Positions 8,657 to 17,416 of a stretch of 64,000 bases of DNA are shown piece by piece (position 1 is the first letter of the stretch; each line of letters begins with the position of its first letter). Location of the stretch: the NCBI RefSeq assembly GCF_001423245.1, contig NZ_LMOH01000028.1, forward strand, positions 62,001-126,000, in the 5' to 3' direction. The position numbers were made by a program, and so were the translations under genes. Source of the DNA: Aureimonas sp. Leaf324. GTDB lineage: Bacteria > Pseudomonadota > Alphaproteobacteria > Rhizobiales > Rhizobiaceae. The notes under the pieces are model-generated. The model made no database searches and had not been told where the DNA came from. It saw nothing but the letters and a program-made list of their open reading frames with translations.

Positions 8657-9133
8657 TCAGCCGCGTGAGCTCGATCCCGCGAAGGCTTCCTCGCGTTTGG
8701 CGGCGATCACCGAGTGGATCGTGCCGATCGTCTCGATCGAGCGGATGCGCCCGTCCGTGGTGAAGGAGAACCAGTACATGGTGCTGCCGGTGACGAGCGA
8801 ACCGTTGGTCTCGTCCTGGCGCGTCCAGTCGCAGCGGCTCGCGCCCTCGTCGTCCTCGACCACGATGCCGCGCGGTTTGTAGGAGATGTAGGTCGCGCGG
8901 CGCAGGAGCTCGTTCAGGAAGGACTTCGCCTCTTCCTCGCCCTGCAGGCGGTACTCGCCTTCCATCCGGTTGAACCAGGGCGCGTCGATGATGCCCGCGT
9001 TGCTGCGATTGGAGAACACGGCGCCGGGCGCGAAGTGACGCGCGATCGAGCCGGGCGAGCCGGACATCGCCGCGTCCATGATTTCGCGGATGATACTGCG
9101 CTTACGTTGGGCTTCCGACAGAAACTCGCCCAT
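8657..9133 (-). CDS. NTF2-like superfamily protein
   Basis: A 158-residue soluble protein with the layout of a nuclear-transport-factor-2-like fold: a helical start (AQRKRSIIREIMDAAM), the segment IARHFAPGAVFSNRS, and later strands RCDWTRQDETNG and TMYWFSFTTDGRIRSIETIG. It resembles SnoaL/ketosteroid-isomerase-like proteins. No catalytic residues can be assigned, so function is open. The ATG at 9131-9133 is preferred over the adjacent GTG because GAGGAG lies just upstream. It has its own position between the homospermidine synthase terminator and omp10. Confidence 0.65.
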   Translation of the reverse strand: MGEFLSEAQRKRSIIREIMDAAMSGSPGSIARHFAPGAVFSNRSNAGIIDAPWFNRMEGEYRLQGEEEAKSFLNELLRRATYISYKPRGIVVEDDEGASRCDWTRQDETNGSLVTGSTMYWFSFTTDGRIRSIETIGTIHSVIAAKREEAFAGSSSRG

Positions 9134-9206
9134 CACTCACTCCTCAAGCGCATCAAGCACTTGCGGTTGAAGGGTAGGGCATCGCAGCGGTTGTGCCAGA
9201 CTATAA

Positions 9207-9239
9207 GGAAAAAGCCGCAGGATGACCTGCGGCTTTTCC
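9207..9239 (-). terminator. Rho-independent terminator of homospermidine synthase
   Basis: An inverted repeat of 14 bases, AAAAGCCGCAGG against CCTGCGGCTTTT, surrounds a four-base loop. On the minus strand it is followed by TTCC. It lies between the homospermidine synthase stop at 9264 and the next minus-strand gene start at 9133. The A/T flanks are symmetric, so it could work in either direction. Confidence 0.85.
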
Positions 9240-9263
9240 ACTGATGAATCTGGTTGTCCGACT

Positions 9264-10709
9264 TTACCGGACCAGGATGTTCCGGAACTGCCAGGGGTCC
9301 TTTTCGTCGAGATCCTCTGGGAAGAGGCCCGGGCGATCGGTCAGCGGCGTCCAGTCAGTGTAGTAGCCCTTCACCGGTCCGAGATAGGGACGCTGCACTT
9401 CGAGGCAGCGGCGATAGTCCATCTCGTCGGCCTCGACGATGCCGGCTTCCGGGTTCTCGAGCGCCCAGACCATGCCGGCCAGCACCGCCGAGGTCACCTG
9501 CATGCCGGTCGCGTTCTGGTAGGGCGCGATGCGGCGCGTTTCCTCCAGCGACAGCTGCGAGCCGTACCAGTAGGCGTTCTTCTCGTGGCCGTAGAGGAGG
9601 ACGCCGAGCTCGTCGATGCCCTCGACCAGCTCGTTCTCGTCGAGGACATGGTGCTCCGGCTGGATCTTGCCGGCCGCGCCGAACAGCTCGTGCAGCGAAA
9701 GGACCGCGTCGTTGGCCGGGTGATAGGCGTAGTGGACGGTCGGCCGGTAGGTGACCTCGTCCTCCTTGTTGCGGTGGGTGAAGTAGTCCGCGATCGAGAT
9801 GGACTCGTTGTGCGTGACGAGGAAGCCGTATTGCGGGCCCGGCGTCGGGCACCAGGTGCGAACGCGCGTGTTGGCGCCCGGCTGCTCGAGATAGATCGCG
9901 GCCTGGCAGCCCTTCTTGTGGGTCTTGCCGTTCTTGGGCATCCACTTCTCGTGCGTGCCCCAGCCGAGCTCGGCCGGCTGCATGCCCTCCGACAGGAAAC
10001 CCTCGACCGACCAGGTGTTCCAGAAGACGTTGCGGGGCTTCGGCTTGGCGGCGACCTGCGTGTCGCGCTCGGCGATGTGGACGCCCTTGACGCCGACCTT
10101 CTTCATCAGCTTCGCCCAGCCCTCGCGGTCGTCCGGGCCCGGCTCCTCGAACTCGAGGTTGGTGTCGCGCGCGATGTCGACGAGCGCCTGCTTGACGAAC
10201 CAGGAGACCATGCCCGGATTGGCGCCGCAGGTGGAGACGGCCGTGGTGCCGCCTGGATGCTTGCGCTTCTCCCTGCGCAGCGTCTCGCGCAGCGCGTAGT
10301 TCGTGCGGTCGGCGTTCGACATCGTGTCGTCGAAGTAGAAGCCGAGCCAGGGCTCGATCACGGTGTCGATGTAGAGGACGCCGAGCTCGCGGCACATGCG
10401 CATGAGATCGACCGAGCCGGTGTCGACCGACAGGTTGACGAGGAAGCCCTGGCCGCCGCCGTCCGTCAGGAGGGGCGTCAGCAGATCGCGATAGTTCTGG
10501 CGCGTCACGCCTTCCTGGATGAAGCGGATGCCGCGCTCGTCCAGAAGGTGACGGCTCGTGTCGCGCGGGTCGATCACGGTAAAGCGCGACTTGTCGAACT
10601 TGAAGTGGCGCTCGATCAACGGCAGCGTGCCGCGCCCGATGGAGCCGAAGCCGATCATCACGATCGGGCCGGTGATCTCGGCGTGGACCGGGAAGTTCTC
10701 GTCTGCCAT
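9264..10709 (-). CDS. hss: homospermidine synthase
   Basis: A 481-residue NAD-dependent enzyme condensing putrescine (or putrescine plus spermidine) into sym-homospermidine, a characteristic rhizobial polyamine. The Rossmann motif MIGFGSIGRG is at residues 18-27. The following blocks, DPRDTSRHLLDERGIRF and NCGANPGM-like TCGANPGMVSWFVKQAL, belong to the bacterial homospermidine synthase branch of the saccharopine-dehydrogenase-like superfamily. Length is typical. The ATG at 10707-10709 follows AAAGGGA. It is a single-gene unit closed by its own terminator. Confidence 0.94.
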   Translation of the reverse strand: MADENFPVHAEITGPIVMIGFGSIGRGTLPLIERHFKFDKSRFTVIDPRDTSRHLLDERGIRFIQEGVTRQNYRDLLTPLLTDGGGQGFLVNLSVDTGSVDLMRMCRELGVLYIDTVIEPWLGFYFDDTMSNADRTNYALRETLRREKRKHPGGTTAVSTCGANPGMVSWFVKQALVDIARDTNLEFEEPGPDDREGWAKLMKKVGVKGVHIAERDTQVAAKPKPRNVFWNTWSVEGFLSEGMQPAELGWGTHEKWMPKNGKTHKKGCQAAIYLEQPGANTRVRTWCPTPGPQYGFLVTHNESISIADYFTHRNKEDEVTYRPTVHYAYHPANDAVLSLHELFGAAGKIQPEHHVLDENELVEGIDELGVLLYGHEKNAYWYGSQLSLEETRRIAPYQNATGMQVTSAVLAGMVWALENPEAGIVEADEMDYRRCLEVQRPYLGPVKGYYTDWTPLTDRPGLFPEDLDEKDPWQFRNILVR

Positions 10710-10835
10710 GGGGTCCCTTTCGGTCTGGACGTGTCTGGAAGCGCCGGGCTAGAGCAGAACGCTGTCAAATAAAAGGGGCTTGGCGCTCGGAGGCCGGCGG
10801 AAGCACCGGACCGCGGGACGCCTGCGCATCGATCC

Positions 10836-11807
10836 ATGGACCTGCCGACCCCCTTGCGTGCCGCGATCGAGGCGGAGATCGCCGGAACGCCCCTCGCCGA
10901 CCTGCGCCGGGCGGGCGAGGTGCTGTCCGGCCGCTACCGCGCCGAGACGCGGGACGGGCGGATGCACCTGTCCGACGACCTGTTCGCCAAGGTCTACGCG
11001 GCCGCGCGCCTGCCGGCGACCTATGCCGCACTGCGGGCCTCCCTCGCTTCGCTGGCCGAAGGTCGTCCCAACTTCGCACCCGCAACGCTTCTCGACGTCG
11101 GCGCCGGCCCCGGCACCGCGCTCTGGGCCGCCGCGGACGCGTTTCCGGCGCTCAGTGGCGCGACGCTTCTCGAAGCCTCCGCGCCGATCCGCCGGCTCGG
11201 GCAACGGCTGGGCGCAGGCGCCTTCGCGTTCGCGCCGGACTGGCGTGCGGGGGACCTCGCGGCGGATCTCGCCGCCATGCCCGGCGCCGATCTCGTGACC
11301 CTCTCCTACGTCCTCGACGAGATCGCGCCGGCCGCGATCGCGCCGCTCGCCGACATGCTCTGGTCGAAGACCGGCGGCGTCCTCCTCGTCGTCGAGCCGG
11401 GGACCCCTGCCGGCTGGGCCCGTATCCTCGCTGTGCGCGACCGCCTGATCGCGGCCGGCGCGAAGGTCGTGGCGCCCTGTCCGCATGCGCAAGCCTGCCC
11501 GATCGTCGCGCCCGACTGGTGCCATTTCGCCCAGCGCCTGCCGCGCTCGCGCCTCCACCTGCGCGCCAAGGAGGCCGAGGTGCCCTACGAGGACGAGAAG
11601 TTCGCCTATGTCGCCCTCGCGCGCGACGCCCCGGCGGGACCGAGCTACCAGCGCGTCCTCGCTCCGCCGCGCGCCGGCAGCGGCAAGGTGCGCGTCAAGC
11701 TCTGCCGCCCCGACGGCACGATCGCCGACGCGCTGGTTACCAAGCGCGACGGGGATCGTTTCCGGGAGGCGAGGCGGGCCGACTGGGGCGACCGCCTCGA
11801 GCCTTGA
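10836..11807 (+). CDS. Rsm22-family small ribosomal subunit methyltransferase-like protein
   Basis: A 323-residue protein with an S-adenosylmethionine-binding motif LLDVGAGPGTALWAA around residues 85-99. The C-terminal third has APCPHAQACPI, WCHFAQRLPRSRLH and EVPYEDEKFAYVAL. These cysteine-containing blocks are hallmarks of the Rsm22 family, whose mitochondrial members assist small-subunit rRNA assembly. A role in 16S rRNA or ribosome maturation is inferred from the family. The start ATG at 10836 gives full family length. The pepF gene converges on it four bases after its stop. Confidence 0.86.
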   Translation: MDLPTPLRAAIEAEIAGTPLADLRRAGEVLSGRYRAETRDGRMHLSDDLFAKVYAAARLPATYAALRASLASLAEGRPNFAPATLLDVGAGPGTALWAAADAFPALSGATLLEASAPIRRLGQRLGAGAFAFAPDWRAGDLAADLAAMPGADLVTLSYVLDEIAPAAIAPLADMLWSKTGGVLLVVEPGTPAGWARILAVRDRLIAAGAKVVAPCPHAQACPIVAPDWCHFAQRLPRSRLHLRAKEAEVPYEDEKFAYVALARDAPAGPSYQRVLAPPRAGSGKVRVKLCRPDGTIADALVTKRDGDRFREARRADWGDRLEP

Positions 11808-11811
11808 ACGG

Positions 11812-13641
11812 TCAGGCCGCCTCGTCCATTGCCTCCAGTTCGTCGATGAGCCCCGAGATCATCGACAGGCCCTGACGCCAGAAGGCGGGATCGGTGGCAT
11901 CGAGGCCGAACGGGGCGAGGAGTTCCGAATGGTGCTTGGTGCCGCCAGCCCGCAGCATCGCGAAATACCGGTCCTGAAAACCCTCCTCGGCGTTTTGGTA
12001 GACCGCGTAGAGCGAGTTCACGAGGCAGTCGCCGAACGCGTAGGCATAGACGTAGAAGGGCGAATGAATGAAGTGCGGGATATAGGTCCAGAAGGTCTCG
12101 TAGCCCTCGCCGAGGTTCACCGCGGGGCCGAGGCTCCGCTTCTGGATCGCGATCCAGATCTCGCCGATGCGCTCGGCCGTCAGCTCGCCTTTGCGGCGCT
12201 CGATATGGATCTCGCGCTCGAACTCGTAGAAGGCGATCTGGCGGATCACCGTGTTGATCATGTCCTCGACCTTCGAGGCGATCAGGGTGCGGCGTTCGGC
12301 CGGTGATGCCGCGCGCTGGAGCAGCGAGCGGAAGGTCAGCATCTCGCCGAACACCGAGGCCGTCTCGGCGAGCGTCAGGGGCGTCGAGGCCATCAGGGCG
12401 CCCTGGTCGCCCGCCAGCACCTGATGGACGCCGTGGCCGAGCTCGTGCGCGAGCGTCATCACGTCCCGCGGCTTGCCGAGATAATTGACGAGCACATAGG
12501 GGTGCACGCTCGGCACCGTCGGGTGCGCGAAGGCGCCTGGCGCCTTGCCGGGGCGGACCGCAGCGTCGATCCAGTTCCGCTCGAAGAAGCGGCCGGCGAT
12601 CTCGGCCATGTCGGGCGCGAAGTCGCGATAGGCCGACAGCACGGTCTCGCGCGCCTCGTCCCAGCCGATGTCGCGCTTGGCCGCGCCCGGCAGCGGCGCG
12701 TTGCGGTCGTAGAACTCCAGCGCGTCAAGGCCGAGCCACTTCGCCTTCAGGGCGTAGTAGCGATGGGCGATCGAGGGGTAGGCGTCCGACACCGCTTTGG
12801 CGAGAGCGTCGACCACCTCGCGCTCGACGCGATTGGCGAGATGGCGCGAGTCCGCGACGTCCTCGAACCCACGCCAGCGGTCGGAAATCTCCTTGTCCTT
12901 GGCGAGCGTGTTGGTGACCAGTGCGAAAGTGCGCAGGTTGCGGCGGAACACCTCGGCCAGCGCCGCCCCGGCCTTGGCGCGCCGGGCGCGGTCGGGGTCC
13001 TGCAGGAGGTTCAGCACCTCTTCCAGCGCCAGTTCCTCGCCGTCCACGGTGAAGCGCAGCGCCGTCATCGTCTCGTCGAAGAGGCGGTTCCAGGCGCCGT
13101 GGCCGGTCACCGACTTCTCGAGGAACAGCTCCTCCACCCGGTCCTCGAGCTGGAAGGGCTTGTCCTGGCGCAGATCGACGACCCACGGGCGGTAATGCGC
13201 CAGCTGCGCGTCGCGCTCCATCGCGGCGTCCATCGCCGGCTCGTCGATGCGGTTGAGCTCCAGCGCGAAGAACAGGAGGAGCGACGAGATGTCGGTGACG
13301 CGGGCCTGCATGTCGCCGTAGAACTTGGCGTTGGCGGGCGAGGCCGTGTCGCCGGCGTAGACAAGGCCGGCATAGGAGATCAGGCGGCCGAGAAGCTCTT
13401 CCAGCGCCTCGAACTCGGCGATCGCCGCCCCGAGCCCGTTCTCGCCCGCAGCTTGCGCCGCGTCCTCGAGACGTCCCTTCCAGCGCGCCTGGAACGCGCC
13501 CGCGCGGCGAGCGGCCTCATCGAGATCGCGGGCGATCTCGGGGGCGTCGATGCCGGCGTAGAGATCGGCCAGGTTCCATTCGGGAAGGGCGCCGGCCGCG
13601 CCGGAGGAAGGGCGGGAGGACGACGCGGACGCTTGGCTCAT
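11812..13641 (-). CDS. pepF: M3-family oligoendopeptidase F
   Basis: A 609-residue zinc metallopeptidase that degrades oligopeptides in the cytoplasm. The zinc signature HELGH is at about residues 399-403 within LAHELGHGVHQVL, followed by a conserved ETASVFGEML that supplies the third ligand. The N-terminus PEWNLADLYAGIDAPEI is typical of PepF/M3B. The ATG at 13639-13641 is preferred; the open frame runs 25 codons further upstream, but that part is Pro/Arg-rich with no family similarity that I recognise. Confidence 0.93.
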   Translation of the reverse strand: MSQASASSSRPSSGAAGALPEWNLADLYAGIDAPEIARDLDEAARRAGAFQARWKGRLEDAAQAAGENGLGAAIAEFEALEELLGRLISYAGLVYAGDTASPANAKFYGDMQARVTDISSLLLFFALELNRIDEPAMDAAMERDAQLAHYRPWVVDLRQDKPFQLEDRVEELFLEKSVTGHGAWNRLFDETMTALRFTVDGEELALEEVLNLLQDPDRARRAKAGAALAEVFRRNLRTFALVTNTLAKDKEISDRWRGFEDVADSRHLANRVEREVVDALAKAVSDAYPSIAHRYYALKAKWLGLDALEFYDRNAPLPGAAKRDIGWDEARETVLSAYRDFAPDMAEIAGRFFERNWIDAAVRPGKAPGAFAHPTVPSVHPYVLVNYLGKPRDVMTLAHELGHGVHQVLAGDQGALMASTPLTLAETASVFGEMLTFRSLLQRAASPAERRTLIASKVEDMINTVIRQIAFYEFEREIHIERRKGELTAERIGEIWIAIQKRSLGPAVNLGEGYETFWTYIPHFIHSPFYVYAYAFGDCLVNSLYAVYQNAEEGFQDRYFAMLRAGGTKHHSELLAPFGLDATDPAFWRQGLSMISGLIDELEAMDEAA

Positions 13642-13960
13642 GGACGGAACACTCCGGGGGACGACGCGAGGCCGGACGCCTGTCGGTGGCGTCCGTTGGC
13701 AGGGGATATAGGACACCGGCCCGGGCGGCGCATACTTCAGATCCCGCGCGGCTCGTCACGGCGGTGATTCGGTCGGGGCCGCGAGAGTCGCCCGATTTTC
13801 ACTCGCCGTTAACCAAAATCCTGTGTATTGGCGAAACAATGGACCAAGTGTCATTTTCGTGCCGCACTCTTTCCCGATGAGGCTTGTCAGCCTGATCGGG
13901 GGCCATAGAAATCTGGTGGGGACATCCATCAGCGGGACGACGCACCGGGGGAAATACCGC
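13642..13960. other. intergenic region between divergent pepF and DUF882 genes
   Basis: About 319 bp with no convincing gene. It is AT-richer than its flanks from about 13795 to 13870, where GTTAACCAAAATCC and GTGTATTGGCG occur, so divergent promoters are likely. A CcrM methylation motif GATTC is at 13766-13770. The frame of the DUF882 protein is open upstream to 13823, but that extension lacks coding character. Confidence 0.4.
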
Positions 13961-15718
13961 ATGTTCGGATGGACCGAATGCGTATCGCCACGCGCCATCA
14001 AGCGCGCGGCGGTCGTCCTGATGGGCCTTCTGGCCGCAACGGCGGCACAGGCCGAGACGCGGACCCTCAAGCTCTATCACGTCCATCTCAAGGAAAAGTC
14101 CGAGATCGTCTACAAGCGTGACGGCAAGTTCCTGCCCGACGGCCTGAAGAAGGCCAACTGGGCGCTGCGCGACTGGCGCGAGAACAAGCCCACCACGATG
14201 GACCCGAAGCTCCTCGACCTTCTCTACGAGGCGCACAAGCAGTCCGGCTCGCGCGGCTATATCCACGTCATCGGCGGCTATCGTTCGCCCGGCACCAACA
14301 AGATGCTGCGGTCGCGCTCCAGCGGCGTCGCCGGCTCCAGTCTTCATATGTCCGGCAAGGCCGTCGACTTCTTCCTGCCCGACGTGCCGCTGAAGAAGGT
14401 GCGCGACATCGGCCTGCGCATGCAGCTCGGCGGCGTCGGCTACTATCCGCGTTCCGGTTCGCCCTTCGTCCACTTCGACACCGGGAAGGGCCGCTACTGG
14501 CCGCGCATGAGCCGCAGCGAGCTCGCCAGCATCTTCCCGAAGGGCAACACGATCCACGTCCCGTCCGACGGCAAGCCGCTGGCCGGCTACGAGACGGCGC
14601 TCGCCTCCTACAACAAGCGCAAGGGCGCCAACGACGTCCAGATCGCGTCCTCGTCGCGCTCCGGCGGCGGCCGCTCGCTTCTGGCCGCCATCTTCGGCGG
14701 CGGCGCGGACGAGGCGGAGGACGAGGCCGAGGCGACGGCGGCACCGGTCGGCCGCGCCCCGGCGGCCCGTCCCGCGCGCTCCGCGCCCGAGCCCGAGGTC
14801 CAGATCGCCGCGGTGCGTCCCGCCCCCGCCCTGCCGCCCGCCGCGCTTCCCGCCGGCGTCGCCATGCCCGAGCGCGACGCCTTCGACGGCACGAGCCCGG
14901 CCCGCGCGGCCCCGCCGTCCGCCATTCCCGCCACTGAAACCACCGTCGCGGCCCTGGTTCCGGCCCGCGTGCCGCTGCCGACCCGCGCGCCGGTCCGCCC
15001 GGATGCCGTCGATCCCGCCACGACGCTCGTCGCCGCGCTGGAAGCCGAAGCCGCGGCCGAAGTTGCGCCCGGCGCGCCGACCCAGCTCGCCTATGCCGTG
15101 CCGATGCCCCGGGCCCGGCCGCCCTTCGAGGCCGTGCTGCGCGCCGACCAGGCCGCCCTGCCGACACCCCGCATGATCGGCGCCGAGCCCGAACTGACGC
15201 CCGAATCCATCATCGCTGCCGCCATGGCGGAGAGCACCGCGGCCGCCGCCGGAGCGGAGCCGGCTGCCCGTCCTGCCGTCACGCCGTCGCATCGTCCGGC
15301 TGAGGCGACGGCCGTCGCCGCCCTTGCCGCCGCAGCGCCGATCCCGGCTTCGTCGCAGCCGGTCCGCGTCGCGTCACTGGCCACGCCAGCGGTCTCGAAG
15401 TCCGCTGCCCGGCCGGCCATGTCGGCCAAGGGCGGGCGCGTCGTCGGCGACGAGGCGGCTCTGGCCGCCGCCCGCCGCGCCGCCCAGCCGTCCGCGCGCA
15501 TCATCGCCGAGCGCGTCGAGGTCGCCGCGCTGATCGCCAACCCCGAGCGCCGCGCATTGGAGGCCGACCTTCAGCGGCCCGTCGCCCACAGCCTGATCGG
15601 CAACGTGCCGGACGCGGTCTTCGCGCATGGCTTCTCGCGCAAGACCGGCGCCCCGTCAGCCGCGGGCCGCTTCGAGGGCAAGGCCGTCAACTTCATGCCG
15701 GTCCACAAGATCAACTGA
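13961..15718 (+). CDS. DUF882 (YcbK/M15-like) protein with long Ala/Pro-rich tail
   Basis: A 585-residue secreted protein. The start ATG at 13961 follows GGGGGAAATA and gives a signal peptide ending ATAAQA (about residue 37). Residues about 40-205 are the DUF882/peptidase M15 fold: GGYRSPGTNKMLR, SSLHMSGKAVDFFLPDV, and SPFVHFDTGKGRYW retain the His, Asp and His metal-ligand pattern of D-Ala-D-Ala-type carboxypeptidases. The remaining roughly 380 residues are low complexity (Ala, Pro, Arg, Val), with no recognisable fold. A cell-wall role is inferred. The tail is much longer than in the short members of the family. Confidence 0.82.
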   Translation: MFGWTECVSPRAIKRAAVVLMGLLAATAAQAETRTLKLYHVHLKEKSEIVYKRDGKFLPDGLKKANWALRDWRENKPTTMDPKLLDLLYEAHKQSGSRGYIHVIGGYRSPGTNKMLRSRSSGVAGSSLHMSGKAVDFFLPDVPLKKVRDIGLRMQLGGVGYYPRSGSPFVHFDTGKGRYWPRMSRSELASIFPKGNTIHVPSDGKPLAGYETALASYNKRKGANDVQIASSSRSGGGRSLLAAIFGGGADEAEDEAEATAAPVGRAPAARPARSAPEPEVQIAAVRPAPALPPAALPAGVAMPERDAFDGTSPARAAPPSAIPATETTVAALVPARVPLPTRAPVRPDAVDPATTLVAALEAEAAAEVAPGAPTQLAYAVPMPRARPPFEAVLRADQAALPTPRMIGAEPELTPESIIAAAMAESTAAAAGAEPAARPAVTPSHRPAEATAVAALAAAAPIPASSQPVRVASLATPAVSKSAARPAMSAKGGRVVGDEAALAAARRAAQPSARIIAERVEVAALIANPERRALEADLQRPVAHSLIGNVPDAVFAHGFSRKTGAPSAAGRFEGKAVNFMPVHKIN

Positions 15719-15738
15719 CGGACCGCTTCGATCGCTCG

Positions 15739-15770
15739 ACGCCCGCGCCTTCGGTGCGGGCGTTCGCGTT
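15739..15770 (+). terminator. likely terminator after the DUF882 gene
   Basis: ACGCCCGC and GCGGGCGT form an 8-bp stem around CCTTCGGT, 20 bases after the stop. The run that follows (TCGCGTTTG) is only weakly T-rich, so termination strength is uncertain. Confidence 0.5.
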
Positions 15771-15910
15771 TGTGCAGTCGAGGCTCTGCCAGGTGCTGGG
15801 CCCCAAGTTTTCGCGGGCGGCTGCATCCGATGTCAGCTGAAATCTCAAGTTGATTGCGGCAGACGTTCACCACCGGAGATGTGCTGAACTTGTCATGCCG
15901 CGATCCGAGC

Positions 15911-15940
15911 TTGACAAAAATCAGATGGTTTCTCAGATAC
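15911..15940 (+). promoter_or_regulatory. candidate sigma-70 promoter of mucR
   Basis: A perfect -35 TTGACA at 15911-15916 is followed after 18 bp by AGATAC at 15935-15940, in the AT-rich part of the intergenic region. The -10 is a weak match. No experimental start site can be inferred. Confidence 0.45.
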
Positions 15941-16066
15941 CGTTTGAATCAACGATGGTGCATAGTTGCTTCGCCGGCCTGCCAAGATGATTCGCGTTTC
16001 ATCGCGATCTCGGCAGGGAAAGGGACTTCGGCGGCTGTCGCGCCTGACGATCGGATCGGAAAAGAC

Positions 16067-16492
16067 ATGGACGAGTTGAACCTGCCGGACGACAATGATG
16101 ACCTGATGGAGCTGACGGCGGACGTCGTCGCGGCCTATGTCAGCAATCATTCCATGGCGGTCGCCGATCTGCCCGCCCTGATCGCGGACGTCCACAGCGC
16201 GCTCGGCATGACCGGCGCGCAGCCGGAGCCGCCTCCGGCCGAGAAGCCGAAGCCCGCCGTTTCCGTGAAGAAGTCGGTGACCGACGAGTACATCGTGTGT
16301 CTCGAGGACGGCAAGAAGTTCAAGTCGCTGAAGCGTCACCTGATGACGCACTACAACCTGTCGCCCGAGGAATACCGCGAGAAGTGGGATCTGCCGGCGG
16401 ACTATCCGATGGTGGCGCCGAGCTATGCGGCGGCGCGCTCGCGTCTCGCCAAGCAGATGGGCCTCGGCCACAAGCGTCGTCGCGGCCGCTGA
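16067..16492 (+). CDS. mucR: MucR/Ros-family zinc-finger transcriptional regulator
   Basis: A 141-residue global regulator that in rhizobia and Brucella binds AT-rich promoters and controls exopolysaccharide, motility and cell-cycle genes. The N-terminal oligomerisation part (residues 14-46) includes [14 protein letters not shown] and [13 protein letters not shown]. The DNA-binding core is [20 protein letters not shown] (residues 78-97), followed by [17 protein letters not shown]. The canonical second Cys is Asp81 and the canonical final His is Tyr96; His91 and His95 remain. Related Ros/MucR proteins with altered or absent zinc binding are known in Mesorhizobium. It ends in the basic tail GHKRRRGR. 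Confidence 0.95.
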   Translation: MDELNLPDDNDDLMELTADVVAAYVSNHSMAVADLPALIADVHSALGMTGAQPEPPPAEKPKPAVSVKKSVTDEYIVCLEDGKKFKSLKRHLMTHYNLSPEEYREKWDLPADYPMVAPSYAAARSRLAKQMGLGHKRRRGR

Positions 16493-16513
16493 CGCGTCCA
16501 ACGTTGGTCCCAT

Positions 16514-16550
16514 GAAAAACGCCTCCGGCCCGGGCCGGAGGTGTTTTTCG
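16514..16550. terminator. bidirectional terminator between mucR and gapR
   Basis: The palindrome CCTCCGGCCCGGGCCGGAGG is flanked by AAAAAC on the left and GTTTTT on the right, so it can end transcripts from both convergent genes. Confidence 0.9.
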
Positions 16551-16569
16551 TTTCAGGGTGTCGCGCGGC

Positions 16570-16830
16570 TCACTCGCCGGACGGCATCATCCCCAGCGCC
16601 TGGAGGTAGAGGTCGAGGATCGCGTCCATCTCGGCTCGCTCGTTGGCGTCCTGCTTGCGCAGCGAGATCACCTTGCGCAGCACCTTGACGTCGAAGCCGT
16701 TGCCCTTGGCTTCGGCATAGACGTCCTTGATGTCGTCGGAGATCTGCTTCTTCTCCTCCTCGAGGCGCTCGATGCGCTCGACGAAGGAGCGGAGCTGATC
16801 CTGGGCGACTTCCTCGGTGGCGTTGGACAT
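16570..16830 (-). CDS. gapR: DUF2312 nucleoid-associated protein GapR
   Basis: An 86-residue DUF2312/UPF0335 protein. In Caulobacter the family member GapR binds overtwisted AT-rich DNA ahead of replication and transcription and supports topoisomerases. The whole family pattern is visible: [18 protein letters not shown], a coiled-coil-like helix, then [27 protein letters not shown] written here in parts, and the tail [10 protein letters not shown]. Length is standard. The assignment to GapR rests on family membership, not on tested function. Confidence 0.9.
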   Translation of the reverse strand: MSNATEEVAQDQLRSFVERIERLEEEKKQISDDIKDVYAEAKGNGFDVKVLRKVISLRKQDANERAEMDAILDLYLQALGMMPSGE

Positions 16831-16931
16831 GGGATGACCTCGTAACGGACGACTGGGGCGGGGCGCCGGAACCGGCGACCGCTTTCCCCTCTTCGATGAC
16901 GCCGAATGGTTACCCGAGCGTTACGCCGGCC

Positions 16932-17231
16932 TCAATCGTGCGGCGTGGATGCGTCGAACGCGGCTTGCGCCTCGGCGCCCGCCTCGCGCTGGTGGCGGGC
17001 GCGCCACTCGTCGTAGGGCATGCCGTAGACGATCTCGCGAGCCTCGTCCTTGCCCATCGGCCGACCGGCCTCGGCGGCGGCCTCGGCGTACCAGTTGGAC
17101 AGGCAGTTGCGGCAGAAGCCGGCGAGATTCATCAGGTCGATGTTCTGCACGTCGGTGCGCTCGCGCAGATGGTCGCGAAGTCGCCGGAAGGCGGCGGCTT
17201 CCAGTTCGGTGGTGGTCGGCGCGCGGTCCAT
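16932..17231 (-). CDS. DUF1244 family protein
   Basis: A 99-residue conserved protein of unknown function. Family features are NIDLMNLAGFCRNCLSNWY, with two conserved Cys, followed by GKDEAREIVYGMPYDEWR. The ATG at 17229-17231 has GAGGGA upstream. The C-terminal roughly 20 residues (Ala/Gln-rich) are variable. It is transcribed alone, facing away from the DUF1036-pyk unit. Confidence 0.88.
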   Translation of the reverse strand: MDRAPTTTELEAAAFRRLRDHLRERTDVQNIDLMNLAGFCRNCLSNWYAEAAAEAGRPMGKDEAREIVYGMPYDEWRARHQREAGAEAQAAFDASTPHD

Positions 17232-17416
17232 GCGAGGTCCCTCCGTTCAGCATTCGGGACCGATATCGGGCCCATCGTCGCGGGCCGCAAGCGGCCCGAC
17301 GGGCGCGATCGTATCGATTTAATAAAAAGAATGGGCCATCGGGCCCGCCCCGTCTTTGACAGTTTTACCGACTATGCGAGAAGGGCCCGCCGCCGTCCTT
17401 ATCCAAAGGGTCGCCC

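Larger units (their letters stand above)
15719..16066. other. intergenic region ahead of mucR
   Basis: About 348 bp holding the DUF882 terminator, then a lower-GC stretch from about 15850. That stretch contains a sigma-70-like promoter (15911-15940) and a GAATC methylation motif at 15946-15950. The mucR frame is open from 15854, but the in-frame ATG at 16067 gives the normal family N-terminus. The resulting leader of roughly 120 bases is consistent with the autoregulation known for Ros/MucR genes. Confidence 0.45.
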
